Positions 1 to 7,179 of a DNA stretch of 28,481 bases are shown piece by piece. The position numbers and the translations under genes are program-made. The notes under the pieces were generated by a model. It was not told where the DNA came from. It did no database searches and saw only the letters and a program-made list of their open reading frames with translations. Position 1 is the stretch's first letter; every line of letters starts with the position of its first letter. The DNA is from an uncultured Eubacteriales bacterium (lineage in GTDB: Bacteria > Bacillota > Clostridia > Lachnospirales > Lachnospiraceae), in assembly GCA_900548855.1 (NCBI GenBank), contig URMF01000046.1:1-28481 (forward strand), read 5' to 3'.

Positions 1-993
1 TACCACTTCATTGGCGGCATTGACGATACATGGCATATTTCCCGCGCGATGCAAGGCTTCGTATGCCAGCGCCAGATTACGGAAACGTTTCGTATCCGGT
101 TGCTCGAATGTCAGGTCTGTACATAGCTTGAAGTCCAGTCGGGGGAAAGACGCTTTCAGGCGTTCCGGATAAGAGAATGCGTATTGAATGGGCAGTCGCA
201 TATCCGGCATTCCCAACTGTGCTTTTACCGCTCCGTCCTCAAACTGTACCATCGAGTGAATGACGGATTGCGGATGTACCACTACTTCTATCTGGTCGGG
301 GCGTACGCCGAACAGCCATTTTGCTTCAATGACCTCCAACCCTTTATTTACCATGGTCGCCGAATCAATGGTAATCTTTCTTCCCATGGACCAGTTAGGA
401 TGCTGTAGCGCCATCTCTAATGTAACCAGCTCCAAATCCTTCTTTGATTTTCCCCGGAAAGGTCCGCCGGAGGCGGTTAACAATATTTTATGGATTGTAT
501 TTTCCTGTTCACCGTTTAGGCATTGAAAAATGGCAGAATGCTCGCTGTCCACCGGCAGAATGGATATATTATTCTCTCTTGCCAGAGGCATTATGATATG
601 TCCGGCAGTGACAAGCGTTTCCTTATTTGCCAGACCGATATCCTTTCCTGCCCGGATTGCAGCAATAGTTGGCCGGAGGCCAATCATGCCCACAACAGCG
701 GTAATTAATATGTCAGAGCTCGGGACGGTAGCAACCTCCAATAATCCGTCCATGCCGGAAACTACCCGGCAGGCAGGCTCCACATCTGCAATGGCAAGTC
801 TTAATGCATCTGCATTGGATTTACTCCACACCGCTGCCACCTGTGGATGAAATTCCCGTATCTGCTCCTCTAACAGTTTAATATTACTGCCAGCAGATAC
901 TGCCACCAGCTTCAAATCCCCATTACTTCGGATTACATCCAGGGTCTGGGTACCGATAGAGCCGGTGGAACCTAAAATGGCTACATTTTTCAT
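1..993 (-). CDS. dxr: 1-deoxy-D-xylulose 5-phosphate reductoisomerase, 3' end cut by window edge
   Basis: Converts DXP to 2-C-methyl-D-erythritol 4-phosphate with NADPH and a divalent metal, the committed step of the MEP isoprenoid pathway, in the cytosol. The visible 331 codons open with the NADPH-binding motif GSTGSIG (residues 8-14), then NKETLV (123-128) and the metal-site motif LPVDSEHSAIF with D149, S150 and E151; further on come the conserved TASGGPFRG and NWSMGRKITIDSATMVNKG blocks. The frame is open to base 1, so about 50-70 C-terminal residues are missing compared with the usual 380-400. The ATG at 991-993 is preceded by AGGAGG about 5 nt upstream. It follows cdsA by 63 nt in the same direction and is the last visible gene of the pyrH-frr-uppS-cdsA-dxr operon, an order conserved in Firmicutes and linked to undecaprenyl phosphate supply. 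Confidence 0.97.
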   Translation of the reverse strand, partial: MKNVAILGSTGSIGTQTLDVIRSNGDLKLVAVSAGSNIKLLEEQIREFHPQVAAVWSKSNADALRLAIADVEPACRVVSGMDGLLEVATVPSSDILITAVVGMIGLRPTIAAIRAGKDIGLANKETLVTAGHIIMPLARENNISILPVDSEHSAIFQCLNGEQENTIHKILLTASGGPFRGKSKKDLELVTLEMALQHPNWSMGRKITIDSATMVNKGLEVIEAKWLFGVRPDQIEVVVHPQSVIHSMVQFEDGAVKAQLGMPDMRLPIQYAFSYPERLKASFPRLDFKLCTDLTFEQPDTKRFRNLALAYEALHRAGNMPCIVNAANEVV

Positions 994-1056
994 CTTATCC
1001 TCCTAAAAATTTATGCCAGCTTATGCCGGCATATTCCTATTGTATATTCTAATCCA

Positions 1057-1857
1057 CTATACGATATTAAATAATATAACCAGATAATAAATAATCGGCG
1101 CTGTGAAAAGTACACTGTCAATCCGGTCTACCATTCCGCCATGACCTGGTATTAAATTACTATAGTCCTTGATTTCATTATCCCGTTTTATAGCGGAAGC
1201 TGCCAAATCACCGATTACAGCCGGAATGGAGCCGATTGCTGCAATGACAGCACAATACAAACCGGAAAATGGTACTCCTTTACCAATACCAAATATAAGG
1301 GCGAACAAATAGCCCAACAATGCCGCTCCGGCAATGCCGCCAATAAACCCTTCCACACTCTTATTCGGGCTCACCTTCGGAGAAAATTTGTGTTTGCCAA
1401 TGGCACTGCCTACAAAATAGGCGAAAATGTCATTTCCCCAGCTTGAAATCAGAATAAAGAAGCAAAGCAACAAACCGGAATCCATAGCCCGGATGCGGAA
1501 TACATATGACAAAAAAATGGTTATATATACAAATCCAAAAAAGGATTTTGCAATCTCATGGTCCTTATATTGGGGAAAACAAATCACATAAATTGACAGC
1601 GTAAGCATTAATAATAAAATGAGGAAAGGAAACAGAAACCTGCTCTGTTCCAGATAAAGCAATCCGTAAACAACCACGGTTCCAATATAGTTGAGAATAG
1701 CTAACGGTGTTTTTTCCAGTGAATACACTCGCATAAATTCATATAGTCCAATTAAGGATACCACTGTCAGAATAGCTGCTGTTACAATTCCGCCTGATAA
1801 AAAGATAATCAACGTGATGGCTGCAACAAAAAAACCACCAATTAAACGCTTTTTCAT
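1057..1857 (-). CDS. cdsA: Phosphatidate cytidylyltransferase (CDP-diacylglycerol synthase)
   Basis: Integral membrane enzyme that makes CDP-diacylglycerol from phosphatidic acid and CTP, the precursor of phosphatidylglycerol and other phospholipids. The 266-aa protein is almost entirely hydrophobic helices, as expected. The family signature lies at residues 221-247: SAIKRDNEIKDY followed by PGHGGMVDRID, with the conserved Lys-Arg, Lys-Asp and HGG...DR-D residues. An upstream conserved SPNKSVEGFIGG block is at about 163-174. Length is normal. The ATG at 1855-1857 lies 3 nt after the uppS stop, so the two are likely translationally coupled. Confidence 0.96.
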   Translation of the reverse strand: MKKRLIGGFFVAAITLIIFLSGGIVTAAILTVVSLIGLYEFMRVYSLEKTPLAILNYIGTVVVYGLLYLEQSRFLFPFLILLLMLTLSIYVICFPQYKDHEIAKSFFGFVYITIFLSYVFRIRAMDSGLLLCFFILISSWGNDIFAYFVGSAIGKHKFSPKVSPNKSVEGFIGGIAGAALLGYLFALIFGIGKGVPFSGLYCAVIAAIGSIPAVIGDLAASAIKRDNEIKDYSNLIPGHGGMVDRIDSVLFTAPIIYYLVILFNIV

Positions 1858-1860
1858 ATA

Positions 1861-2598
1861 CTATTTCACCCCGCCAAACCGACGTTCCCTTCCATTATAA
1901 TACCGGATTGCACGAAGCAAATCCTCTTTGGTAAAATCCGGCCATAAGACATCTGTAAAATAAAATTCTGTATATGCCAGCTGCCATGGTAAAAAATTCG
2001 ATAAACGTTCTTCTCCACTGGTGCGAATCAAAAGCTCCGGGTCTGGTAATCCTGCCGTATCCAGATTGTCATGAATCATAGCTTCCGTAATCGCTTCCGG
2101 TTTTAATTCACCGTTTTCCACTCTTTTCGCCAGCTTCACAAATGCTCTTTTCAACTCGTCACGTCCGCCATAATTGATGCCAATTGTGAATTTAAGGCCT
2201 GTTGCATTTCTGGTAGTTTCTTCCAATTCATTTATTCTTGCCACCAATTTTTCATCCAGCCCAGTTTTATCTCCGATGACACGAACCTGCATATTGTTCT
2301 TTGTAGAACGTTCAATACAATCTATCAGATATTTTGCCAGCAGCTTCATCAGCGCATCAACCTCTTCCTTTGAACGTTTCCAGTTCTCAGTAGAAAAGGC
2401 ATACACTGTAATATATTCAATTCCCATTTTGTAGCCGTCCTCAATAATCTGCTCCACTGTTTTAGAGCCCTGGACATGACCATAATTCCGCGGCATATTT
2501 CGTTTTTTTGCCCATCTACCGTTTCCATCCAGAATAATTGCTACATGTTTTGGAACATTTAAATTTTCTTCTTTTATTGCTCTTAAAATATTCTCCAA
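1861..2598 (-). CDS. uppS: Undecaprenyl diphosphate synthase (cis-prenyltransferase)
   Basis: Condenses FPP with IPP units to undecaprenyl diphosphate, the lipid carrier for peptidoglycan and other wall polymers. The protein shows HVAIILDGNGRWAKKR near the N terminus with the catalytic Asp (D24 in the start chosen here), NYGHVQGSKTVEQ, YAFSTENWKRS and the C-terminal block RTSGEERLSNFLPWQLAYTE containing the pyrophosphate-binding Arg. Start choice: the frame extends to a TTG at 2608-2610, but that TTG overlaps the Shine-Dalgarno GGAGG. The next TTG (2596-2598) sits 5 nt after GGAGG and gives a 245-aa protein of normal length; no ATG lies before the catalytic motif. A TTG start is therefore favoured. 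Located between frr and cdsA in the same operon. Confidence 0.95.
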   Translation of the reverse strand: MENILRAIKEENLNVPKHVAIILDGNGRWAKKRNMPRNYGHVQGSKTVEQIIEDGYKMGIEYITVYAFSTENWKRSKEEVDALMKLLAKYLIDCIERSTKNNMQVRVIGDKTGLDEKLVARINELEETTRNATGLKFTIGINYGGRDELKRAFVKLAKRVENGELKPEAITEAMIHDNLDTAGLPDPELLIRTSGEERLSNFLPWQLAYTEFYFTDVLWPDFTKEDLLRAIRYYNGRERRFGGVK

Positions 2599-2637
2599 TA
2601 CTGCCTCCAAATAGAATTATTACCTTGTATACCCATA

Positions 2638-3183
2638 TTATACAGTCATAATCTCTTTTGACTTGTCTTCAATTGCAGCCTCAATCTTGTCGATATATTT
2701 GTCAGTCAGCTTTTGTACTTTATCCTCATAATCCTTCTGTTCATCTTCGGAAATCTCATTTGCCTTATTCTGTTTCTTAAAATAATCATTTGCATCACGG
2801 CGGATATTACGGACAGCCACCTTTGCATTTTCTCCTTTTTTCTTAATATCCTTTACTAAATCCTTACGGCGTTCCTCGGTAAGTTCCGGAAAATTTAAAA
2901 TAACAGATTTACCGTCATTATTCGGGGTAAGTCCTAAATCGGAACAGAGAATCGCCTTCTCAATCTCCTTTAACAGGGAACTCTCCCATGGCGTAATTAC
3001 AATGGTTCTCGCCTCTGGTACACTAATATTGCCAACCTGCTGTAATGGAGTAGGCACACCATAATAGTCCACCTTGATTTTATTCAAAATATTTGGGTTT
3101 GCCCGTCCCGCACGAATATTGGAATATTCATTTTCCAGACTTTCTAAAGATTTTTCCATCTTTTCTTCAAACTGCTTTAACAT
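2638..3183 (-). CDS. frr: Ribosome recycling factor
   Basis: RRF splits post-termination ribosomes together with EF-G. The 181-aa product (family about 185) has the diagnostic core: IRAGRANPNIL near residue 23, YYGVPTPLQQVGNISVPEAR, and a long charged C-terminal helix with ELTEERRKDLVKDIKKKGE and VAVRNIRRDAND. The ATG at 3181-3183 has AGGAGGAG 8 nt upstream. It lies 72 nt after pyrH and 39 nt before uppS on the same strand. I see no terminator in either gap, consistent with co-transcription. Confidence 0.98.
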   Translation of the reverse strand: MLKQFEEKMEKSLESLENEYSNIRAGRANPNILNKIKVDYYGVPTPLQQVGNISVPEARTIVITPWESSLLKEIEKAILCSDLGLTPNNDGKSVILNFPELTEERRKDLVKDIKKKGENAKVAVRNIRRDANDYFKKQNKANEISEDEQKDYEDKVQKLTDKYIDKIEAAIEDKSKEIMTV

Positions 3184-3255
3184 AAATGACTCCTCCTAAT
3201 ATATATCTTGTTTAAAATTCGTATTTCATTTCTATTCCCAAAGTACTATAAGCTT

Positions 3256-3957
3256 CTATGCCTCAATATAAGTACCGTTGAAGCTGCCAGTCATTGCCTT
3301 GATAATACTGTCTTGTTCATTTAAACCGAACAGCATCATCGGCATATGGTTCTCCATGGCAAGTACCGCAGATGCCAAGTCAATCACTCCCAATTGCCGG
3401 TCTACAATATCCTTCATCTGCATGGTATCATACTTCTTCGCATTCGGATTTGTCTTCGGGTCACTATCATAGACACCGTCAATTGCCTTTCCAGATAAAA
3501 TAACATCTGCTGAAATTTCAATTGCCATCAATACAGTAGACATGTCCGTTGAAAAATACGGATGTCCGGTTCCCCCGGCAAAAAATACCACTTCTGAATT
3601 CTCCAGGGCTGCAACTGCTGTATCCTTATGAAACAATTCCGTTACATTGCCACAGACAAAAGGTGACATGATTCTGGTCTTTAAACCAACTGTCCGAAAC
3701 ATATCTGCAGCATAAATGCAATTCATTACAGTCGCCAGCATTCCAATCTGGTCAGCCTTCACCCGGTCCATATTCTCAGAGGTTCTCCCTCTCCAGAAAT
3801 TGCCTCCGCCAATAACAATGGCAACCTGTTTGCCGGAATCCACAACTGTTTTTACCTGACGTGCTACCTCCAGCACAGTCTTTTCATCAAATCCATGATG
3901 CTTATCTCCAGCTAATGCCTCGCCGCTGAGCTTTAATAAAATACGATTCATTTCCAT
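3256..3957 (-). CDS. pyrH: UMP kinase (uridylate kinase)
   Basis: Hexameric amino-acid-kinase-fold enzyme that phosphorylates UMP to UDP. Visible family landmarks are ILLKLSGEALAG at the N terminus, VIGGGNFWRGR at about 48-58, a central block around VAALENSEVVFFAGGTGHPYF, and DGVYDSDPKTNPNAKKY. Length is 233 aa, normal. The first ATG (3955-3957) has AGGAG 6-7 nt upstream; a second ATG two codons later would be too far from it. In Bacillus pyrH directly follows tsf; here tsf and pyrH are separated by more than 4 kb holding an accessory island, a small membrane gene and a bactofilin gene, and pyrH appears to be driven from a promoter before those two. Confidence 0.98.
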   Translation of the reverse strand: MEMNRILLKLSGEALAGDKHHGFDEKTVLEVARQVKTVVDSGKQVAIVIGGGNFWRGRTSENMDRVKADQIGMLATVMNCIYAADMFRTVGLKTRIMSPFVCGNVTELFHKDTAVAALENSEVVFFAGGTGHPYFSTDMSTVLMAIEISADVILSGKAIDGVYDSDPKTNPNAKKYDTMQMKDIVDRQLGVIDLASAVLAMENHMPMMLFGLNEQDSIIKAMTGSFNGTYIEA

Positions 3958-3990
3958 AAAAATCTCCTATCATTTTTGTCTGACATATTT

Positions 3991-5706
3991 TTATGCAAAG
4001 AAGCTCTTTACATCAATATCCGAATAGCTCTGTGAACAGAAGCCCTCGATTACAGCTCCATTGTTAATCTGAACGGAACGGGATTTGATATTACCCATGA
4101 TTACTGCAGTGGAATCAACGATAACAGGTCCTTGTACATCTATATCTCCATTTACAGCTCCTGCTATTACAGCAGATTCCCCTTCAATTCCACCGATTAT
4201 CATAGAACCAACACCAACCTTAATGCTGCCATAGGACTTAACATCGCCTTCAATTCTTGCATTGTTTGCATACAGTTCACCTGCAACAATATTTCCAACC
4301 ACTTTACCGCCCACAACGACCTTGCCCTTACAGTTCACGCTACCTTCAATCGTTCCGATAATATCAATGGAACCATCTGTTTCCAAATCACCTGTTAATT
4401 TTGAACCCTTGGTAATATAGGTCGTTTCCGTATCTTCGCCCTCAGAATTATATACAGGCTCTTCTCTTACTGTTTCCTGTTTTTCCTCTACCTGTTTGAT
4501 AGCTATTACATCCTTTTCTGCGCTCATTTCATTCTCCTCCAATGCTTCTTTTATTTCTATTTTCACCTCTTCTGCAACCGGTTCGTCTTCCACCTGGGCG
4601 GAAGGAATTTCCTCCGGCTCCTCTTCTGGTTCTTCTTCCCATTCTTCCGCTGCGTCCTCTTCTGTCTCTGCAACATATTCCGGTTCTTTGTCAGCTTCTA
4701 TAATGTACTCCGATTCTTCGGCTTCCTCTGGGATATATTCCAAATCATCTTCCATGAAATCCTGTGGCGCATCTACGTCCTCAGGTTCTTCGGCTTCCTC
4801 CGTAATACCTTCCATATCTCCATCATCTTCTATGACAGTCTCCGGCACTTCGGTCTCTTCTGCGGCTTCTTCCTGCGCTTCAACAATCTCCTCTTCCTCC
4901 GGTTCATCCTCCTGCGGCTCCGTCTGGACTTCTGCATCATTGTTCTTCGCAGCAATACTGTTTAATAAAGCCTCCAGCCCTAAATCCGTTTTTGCTGTAT
5001 GGGAAACATGCACCGGCTCCTCTTCCACAATATCGGAAAGTTCTTCCGAATGTGCCGGCACAGTACTGTCTAGCTGGCTTAACAAATCATCTATAGATAA
5101 TTCTTTCGATTCTTCAATGGTTTCCTCTTCTTCCGGTTCATCCTCCCATGAAGCTGTTGCAGAAGCCTCCGGTATGGCTTCTTCCTTTGCCGTTCCCTTC
5201 TTTTCCGACAGTTGGTTCAAAAGCTCCTCCACAGACATGTCCATGGTATTTACTTCCGTATCATCATCCAGAAGTGCTGCCGGTTCTGCTTCATCACTGT
5301 ATAATTCCCGGTCCAACAAATCATCTATCTGTTCGGACATATCTTCCGGAGCAATATCCAACTCGTCCTCTTCATGCTCTGCTTCCGTCACTCTTGTCTT
5401 TAACGGTATTTCCTTTGGTGGTCTGGACATTCTTACTTTACGATTCTCTGTCTCTTCTTTTTCCGATTCTTTATCTTCCTTCTTTACGCGAACCGTTTTC
5501 TTTTCTTTAACCGTTTTTTCCTTGACCGGTTTTTCTTTTGCAGGAGCTTTTTCTTTGACCGGCACGTTTTTCACAACCGTTTTCTCTTCCGGTTCTTTCA
5601 ATGCCTCCTCCAGGATTTCATCTTCCTCATACATTTCGTTCCCATCCGGCATCAATTCATTCATTGCCTGGGTAAAATCTTCTTTAAAATCTTTAAAAAA
5701 ACTCAT
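3991..5706 (-). CDS. Bactofilin (DUF583) with very long acidic disordered N-terminal region
   Basis: Polymer-forming cytoskeletal protein. The bactofilin right-handed beta-helix occupies roughly residues 429-571, recognisable by short hydrophobic repeats punctuated by Gly (GDLETDGSIDIIGTIEGSV, GKVVVGGKVVGNI, GPVIVDSTAVIMGNI). Preceding it are about 430 low-complexity residues: a possible amphipathic N-terminal helix (MSFFKDFKEDFTQAMNELM), a basic KEK-rich stretch (about 45-75), then mostly Glu/Asp/Pro. Three similar helical motifs stand out: MSVEELLNQL (157-166), LSIDDLLSQL (203-212) and LGLEALLNSI (242-251). Typical bactofilins are 120-200 aa. Start: an in-frame TTG at 5716-5718 lies on the Shine-Dalgarno; ATG 5704-5706, 5 nt after GGAGG, is preferred. 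It sits between a small membrane gene and pyrH. The fold call is firm; the role of the tail is unknown. Confidence 0.9.
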   Translation of the reverse strand: MSFFKDFKEDFTQAMNELMPDGNEMYEEDEILEEALKEPEEKTVVKNVPVKEKAPAKEKPVKEKTVKEKKTVRVKKEDKESEKEETENRKVRMSRPPKEIPLKTRVTEAEHEEDELDIAPEDMSEQIDDLLDRELYSDEAEPAALLDDDTEVNTMDMSVEELLNQLSEKKGTAKEEAIPEASATASWEDEPEEEETIEESKELSIDDLLSQLDSTVPAHSEELSDIVEEEPVHVSHTAKTDLGLEALLNSIAAKNNDAEVQTEPQEDEPEEEEIVEAQEEAAEETEVPETVIEDDGDMEGITEEAEEPEDVDAPQDFMEDDLEYIPEEAEESEYIIEADKEPEYVAETEEDAAEEWEEEPEEEPEEIPSAQVEDEPVAEEVKIEIKEALEENEMSAEKDVIAIKQVEEKQETVREEPVYNSEGEDTETTYITKGSKLTGDLETDGSIDIIGTIEGSVNCKGKVVVGGKVVGNIVAGELYANNARIEGDVKSYGSIKVGVGSMIIGGIEGESAVIAGAVNGDIDVQGPVIVDSTAVIMGNIKSRSVQINNGAVIEGFCSQSYSDIDVKSFFA

Positions 5707-5751
5707 TTTTTCCTCCAATATTTTAATAAGCAGTCATCCTTAGCCATCCTC

Positions 5752-5979
5752 TCACAAGCACCACAGATTCTGTAAAACTTGTACAAGATTCAGCAAATAT
5801 AGCTGATTAATCTGACTTTCCATGTGCAGCACCTTAAATACTAAAACAAAATTCAGAATAACGGATGTTACTAGCAAAATGACTGCACCAGCTACAATAA
5901 TTCTCTTCAAGCGGTTAACCCGCTTTCGCTTTGCTGCCTGTATCCCTTTTGTGTCTTTTCTCTTATTATTAGCTGGCAT
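5752..5979 (-). CDS. Small basic single-pass membrane protein, function unknown
   Basis: I do not recognise a family. The 75-aa product has a strongly basic N-terminal 27 residues (KRK, KRKR, RLKR), one hydrophobic segment at about 27-50 (IIVAGAVILLVTSVILNFVLVF), and a short leucine-rich tail after MESQINQLY that could form a coiled coil. This topology (basic cytoplasmic end, one TM, heptad-like outer part) resembles FtsL/DivIC-type proteins, but the tail is too short to assign one. The C-terminal end LQNLWCL looks irregular and may reflect truncation. ATG 5977-5979 has AAAGGAAA about 9 nt upstream. It is first in the operon, 45 nt before the bactofilin start, suggesting a functional pairing; that is inference. 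Confidence 0.7.
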   Translation of the reverse strand: MPANNKRKDTKGIQAAKRKRVNRLKRIIVAGAVILLVTSVILNFVLVFKVLHMESQINQLYLLNLVQVLQNLWCL

Positions 5980-6039
5980 ATTACATTTCCTTTCATATAT
6001 GGGTTCTTATTCTTCGGAACCTTTACACGATTAGTATCA

Positions 6040-6045
6040 ATTATA
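6040..6045 (-). promoter_or_regulatory. Candidate extended -10 promoter for the small membrane gene-bactofilin-pyrH operon
   Basis: On the minus strand the sequence reads TATGTTATAATTG, a perfect TATAAT with a TG one base upstream (extended -10). No good -35 hexamer is visible at 16-18 nt. The predicted start is near 6033, giving a leader of about 55 nt to the first gene. It lies between the terminator at 6088-6125 and that gene, where an operon promoter is required. Confidence 0.55.
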
Positions 6046-6080
6046 ACATAGTTTAGTTTAAAAGAAAACGACAATTTCAT

Positions 6081-6125
6081 AAAAAATAAATCAGACAGAA
6101 AATCATAAGAAATCCTGCCTGATTT
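6081..6125 (-). terminator. Rho-independent terminator closing the accessory genes
   Basis: An 11-bp stem (arms 6115-6125 and 6088-6098, one G-U pair in the minus-strand RNA) with a 16-nt loop is followed on the minus strand by ATTTATTTTTTATG. It lies about 50 nt after the stop of the 77-aa gene and before the promoter at 6040-6045. The plus strand lacks a T tract after the stem, so it acts on minus-strand transcription. Confidence 0.75.
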
Positions 6126-6175
6126 GTATTTACGCACAGTTAAAAAACGGCGTCTTCTAATCAAGAACCGGCTTT

Positions 6176-6409
6176 TTACTCACTGAACGGAGAAGCATCC
6201 CGCTGAACCCGGATAGGTATGTCCCCTGCTTTACCACTTAACGCAGATTCCATCTCCCTAGAAAATTTTTCTAAGGCTCTTTGTTTCTCAACTTCATGTT
6301 CTTTATCAACATAAGAACCGTTCTCATCAAATTCACTTTTTGTACCAATCCTTAGCACCATCGTATTTACTTTTACAAAATCACCATTGTTATCATACAT
6401 GGTTTCCAC
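6176..6409 (-). CDS. Hypothetical 77-aa protein
   Basis: Not recognised. The product is small, soluble and charged, with no signal peptide or membrane segment. It contains two similar short blocks, YDNNGDFVKV (about 5-14) and FDENGSYVDK (about 28-37), then a Lys/Glu-rich predicted helix (EHEVEKQRALEKFSREMESAL) and a tail ending in PIRVQRDASPFSE. Start: a GTG at 6407-6409 has GGAAGAGG about 9 nt upstream; an ATG three codons later is possible but poorly spaced, and an in-frame stop lies shortly upstream. It is the last gene of the accessory stretch, 78 nt after the 146-aa gene and followed by a terminator. Coding status is likely but not certain. Confidence 0.5.
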   Translation of the reverse strand: METMYDNNGDFVKVNTMVLRIGTKSEFDENGSYVDKEHEVEKQRALEKFSREMESALSGKAGDIPIRVQRDASPFSE

Positions 6410-6487
6410 TTGTGTAAACCTCTTCCACGTCTAATGATTCCTCTGCTTAATACGTTATCTGTTGAAACTATACTCTATCATATGATA

Positions 6488-6928
6488 TTAAATTTCCATA
6501 TACTCTAACAACTCATTCCAAAAAGGAGGATACGCATCACCCTCAAAGCCTTTCATATTATAATGTTCTTCTCCTGCCCAGACTTGAATACTCCATATTA
6601 GCCTCATTGTATCTGAATCATCATCGTTCCGACTGTGTACTGCTATATCTGTCAATATATTTTCTTTAATAAATGATTGAAATTCTCTGTCTGTTGAGAA
6701 GCTCTCTTGCTTTTCCTGTTTTTCATTTCCGTATGATTTTATAGCCCTTGTGTGTGTTTCAAAATCTATATTCACGCACTCATAAGTATCCTTTTCGGCT
6801 TCATAGATTATTTCAATTTCTTTAATTTCTGTTTCATCAATATCTACTGTCTTATTACAGCCTTGATTAACAAACAAAGGAATTAACCACACTATCATAA
6901 AAAACCATAATGACTTTTTGATATTCAT
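6488..6928 (-). CDS. Hypothetical secreted or membrane-anchored protein (possible lipoprotein)
   Basis: Not recognised. The 146-aa product begins MNIKKSLWFFMIVWLIPLF, a short basic end plus hydrophobic core typical of a signal peptide, followed by VNQGC at Cys24. The cysteine suggests a lipoprotein, but residues -3 and -2 (N, Q) do not fit the usual lipobox, so an ordinary signal peptide or anchor is also possible. The rest is soluble and acidic, ending with a Trp/aromatic-rich part (RLIWSIQVWAGEEHYNMKGF, then AYPPFWNELLEYM). The start ATG overlaps the stop of a possible 16-codon upstream reading frame by one base, and GAGGAG lies about 13 nt upstream, further than usual. It belongs to the AT-rich island between tsf and the bactofilin operon. 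Confidence 0.65.
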   Translation of the reverse strand: MNIKKSLWFFMIVWLIPLFVNQGCNKTVDIDETEIKEIEIIYEAEKDTYECVNIDFETHTRAIKSYGNEKQEKQESFSTDREFQSFIKENILTDIAVHSRNDDDSDTMRLIWSIQVWAGEEHYNMKGFEGDAYPPFWNELLEYMEI

Positions 6929-7179
6929 TATCGTCTGACACTCCTCATTAAATTTTTTAAAATATTGTTTTTTTCCATTTTTACATCGGTATAGTTACCT
7001 TTTCCTGCATAATTTTTCGCCTTTCCCACTAAGAAAAACAATAATTCCGAACATTAATTTATATATTATAACATATTTTGATAACTATTTATTATTTTAT
7101 GAACAGACAACCAGTTTTCGGGATAGATAACCAGCTTTACAATTAAGGTGCAACCGCATTAGCTCATGTACTGTATTTT
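6929..7179 (-). other. AT-rich intergenic region with candidate -10 box, short reading frames and a 20-bp tandem repeat
   Basis: 251 nt without a long gene. On the minus strand it holds an extended -10 (TGTTATAAT at about 7070), a 9-codon frame at 6981-7010 with AAAGG about 9 nt upstream, a 16-codon frame at 6928-6978 that ends on the start codon of the 146-aa gene, and two degenerate tandem 20-bp units at 7095-7134. I see no terminator after the 150-aa gene. The region is probably the promoter and leader of the 146-aa gene. Confidence 0.45.
7095..7134 (-). repeat. Two-copy 20-bp degenerate tandem repeat
   Basis: Read on the minus strand, units CTGGTTATCTATCCCGAAAA (7115-7134) and CTGGTTGTCTGTTCATAAAA (7095-7114) are directly adjacent and match at 15 of 20 positions. 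No coding frame covers them. They may be a protein-binding site or the remnant of a mobile element end; I cannot distinguish these. Confidence 0.5.

Noticed and set aside
1017..1036. ATGCCGGCAT palindrome and small TATGCC/GGCATA hairpin between cdsA and dxr
   Set aside because: A 6-bp stem with a short T run directly before the dxr ribosome site; too weak for a terminator and no known riboswitch recognised.
4496..5743. A 415-codon plus-strand frame, almost entirely Ser-rich
   Set aside because: It is the exact antisense of the Glu/Asp/Pro-rich bactofilin tail, where GAA/GAG codons read as Ser-rich codons; no ribosome binding site or family match.
5907..6164. An 85-codon minus-strand frame overlapping the small membrane gene
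   Set aside because: It runs through the terminator stem and the promoter and overlaps a better-supported gene in another frame.
6176..6409. EF-hand-like loops (DNNGDF, DENGSY) in the 77-aa protein
   Set aside because: The Gly lies at position 4 rather than 6 of the loop and the other ligands do not fit.
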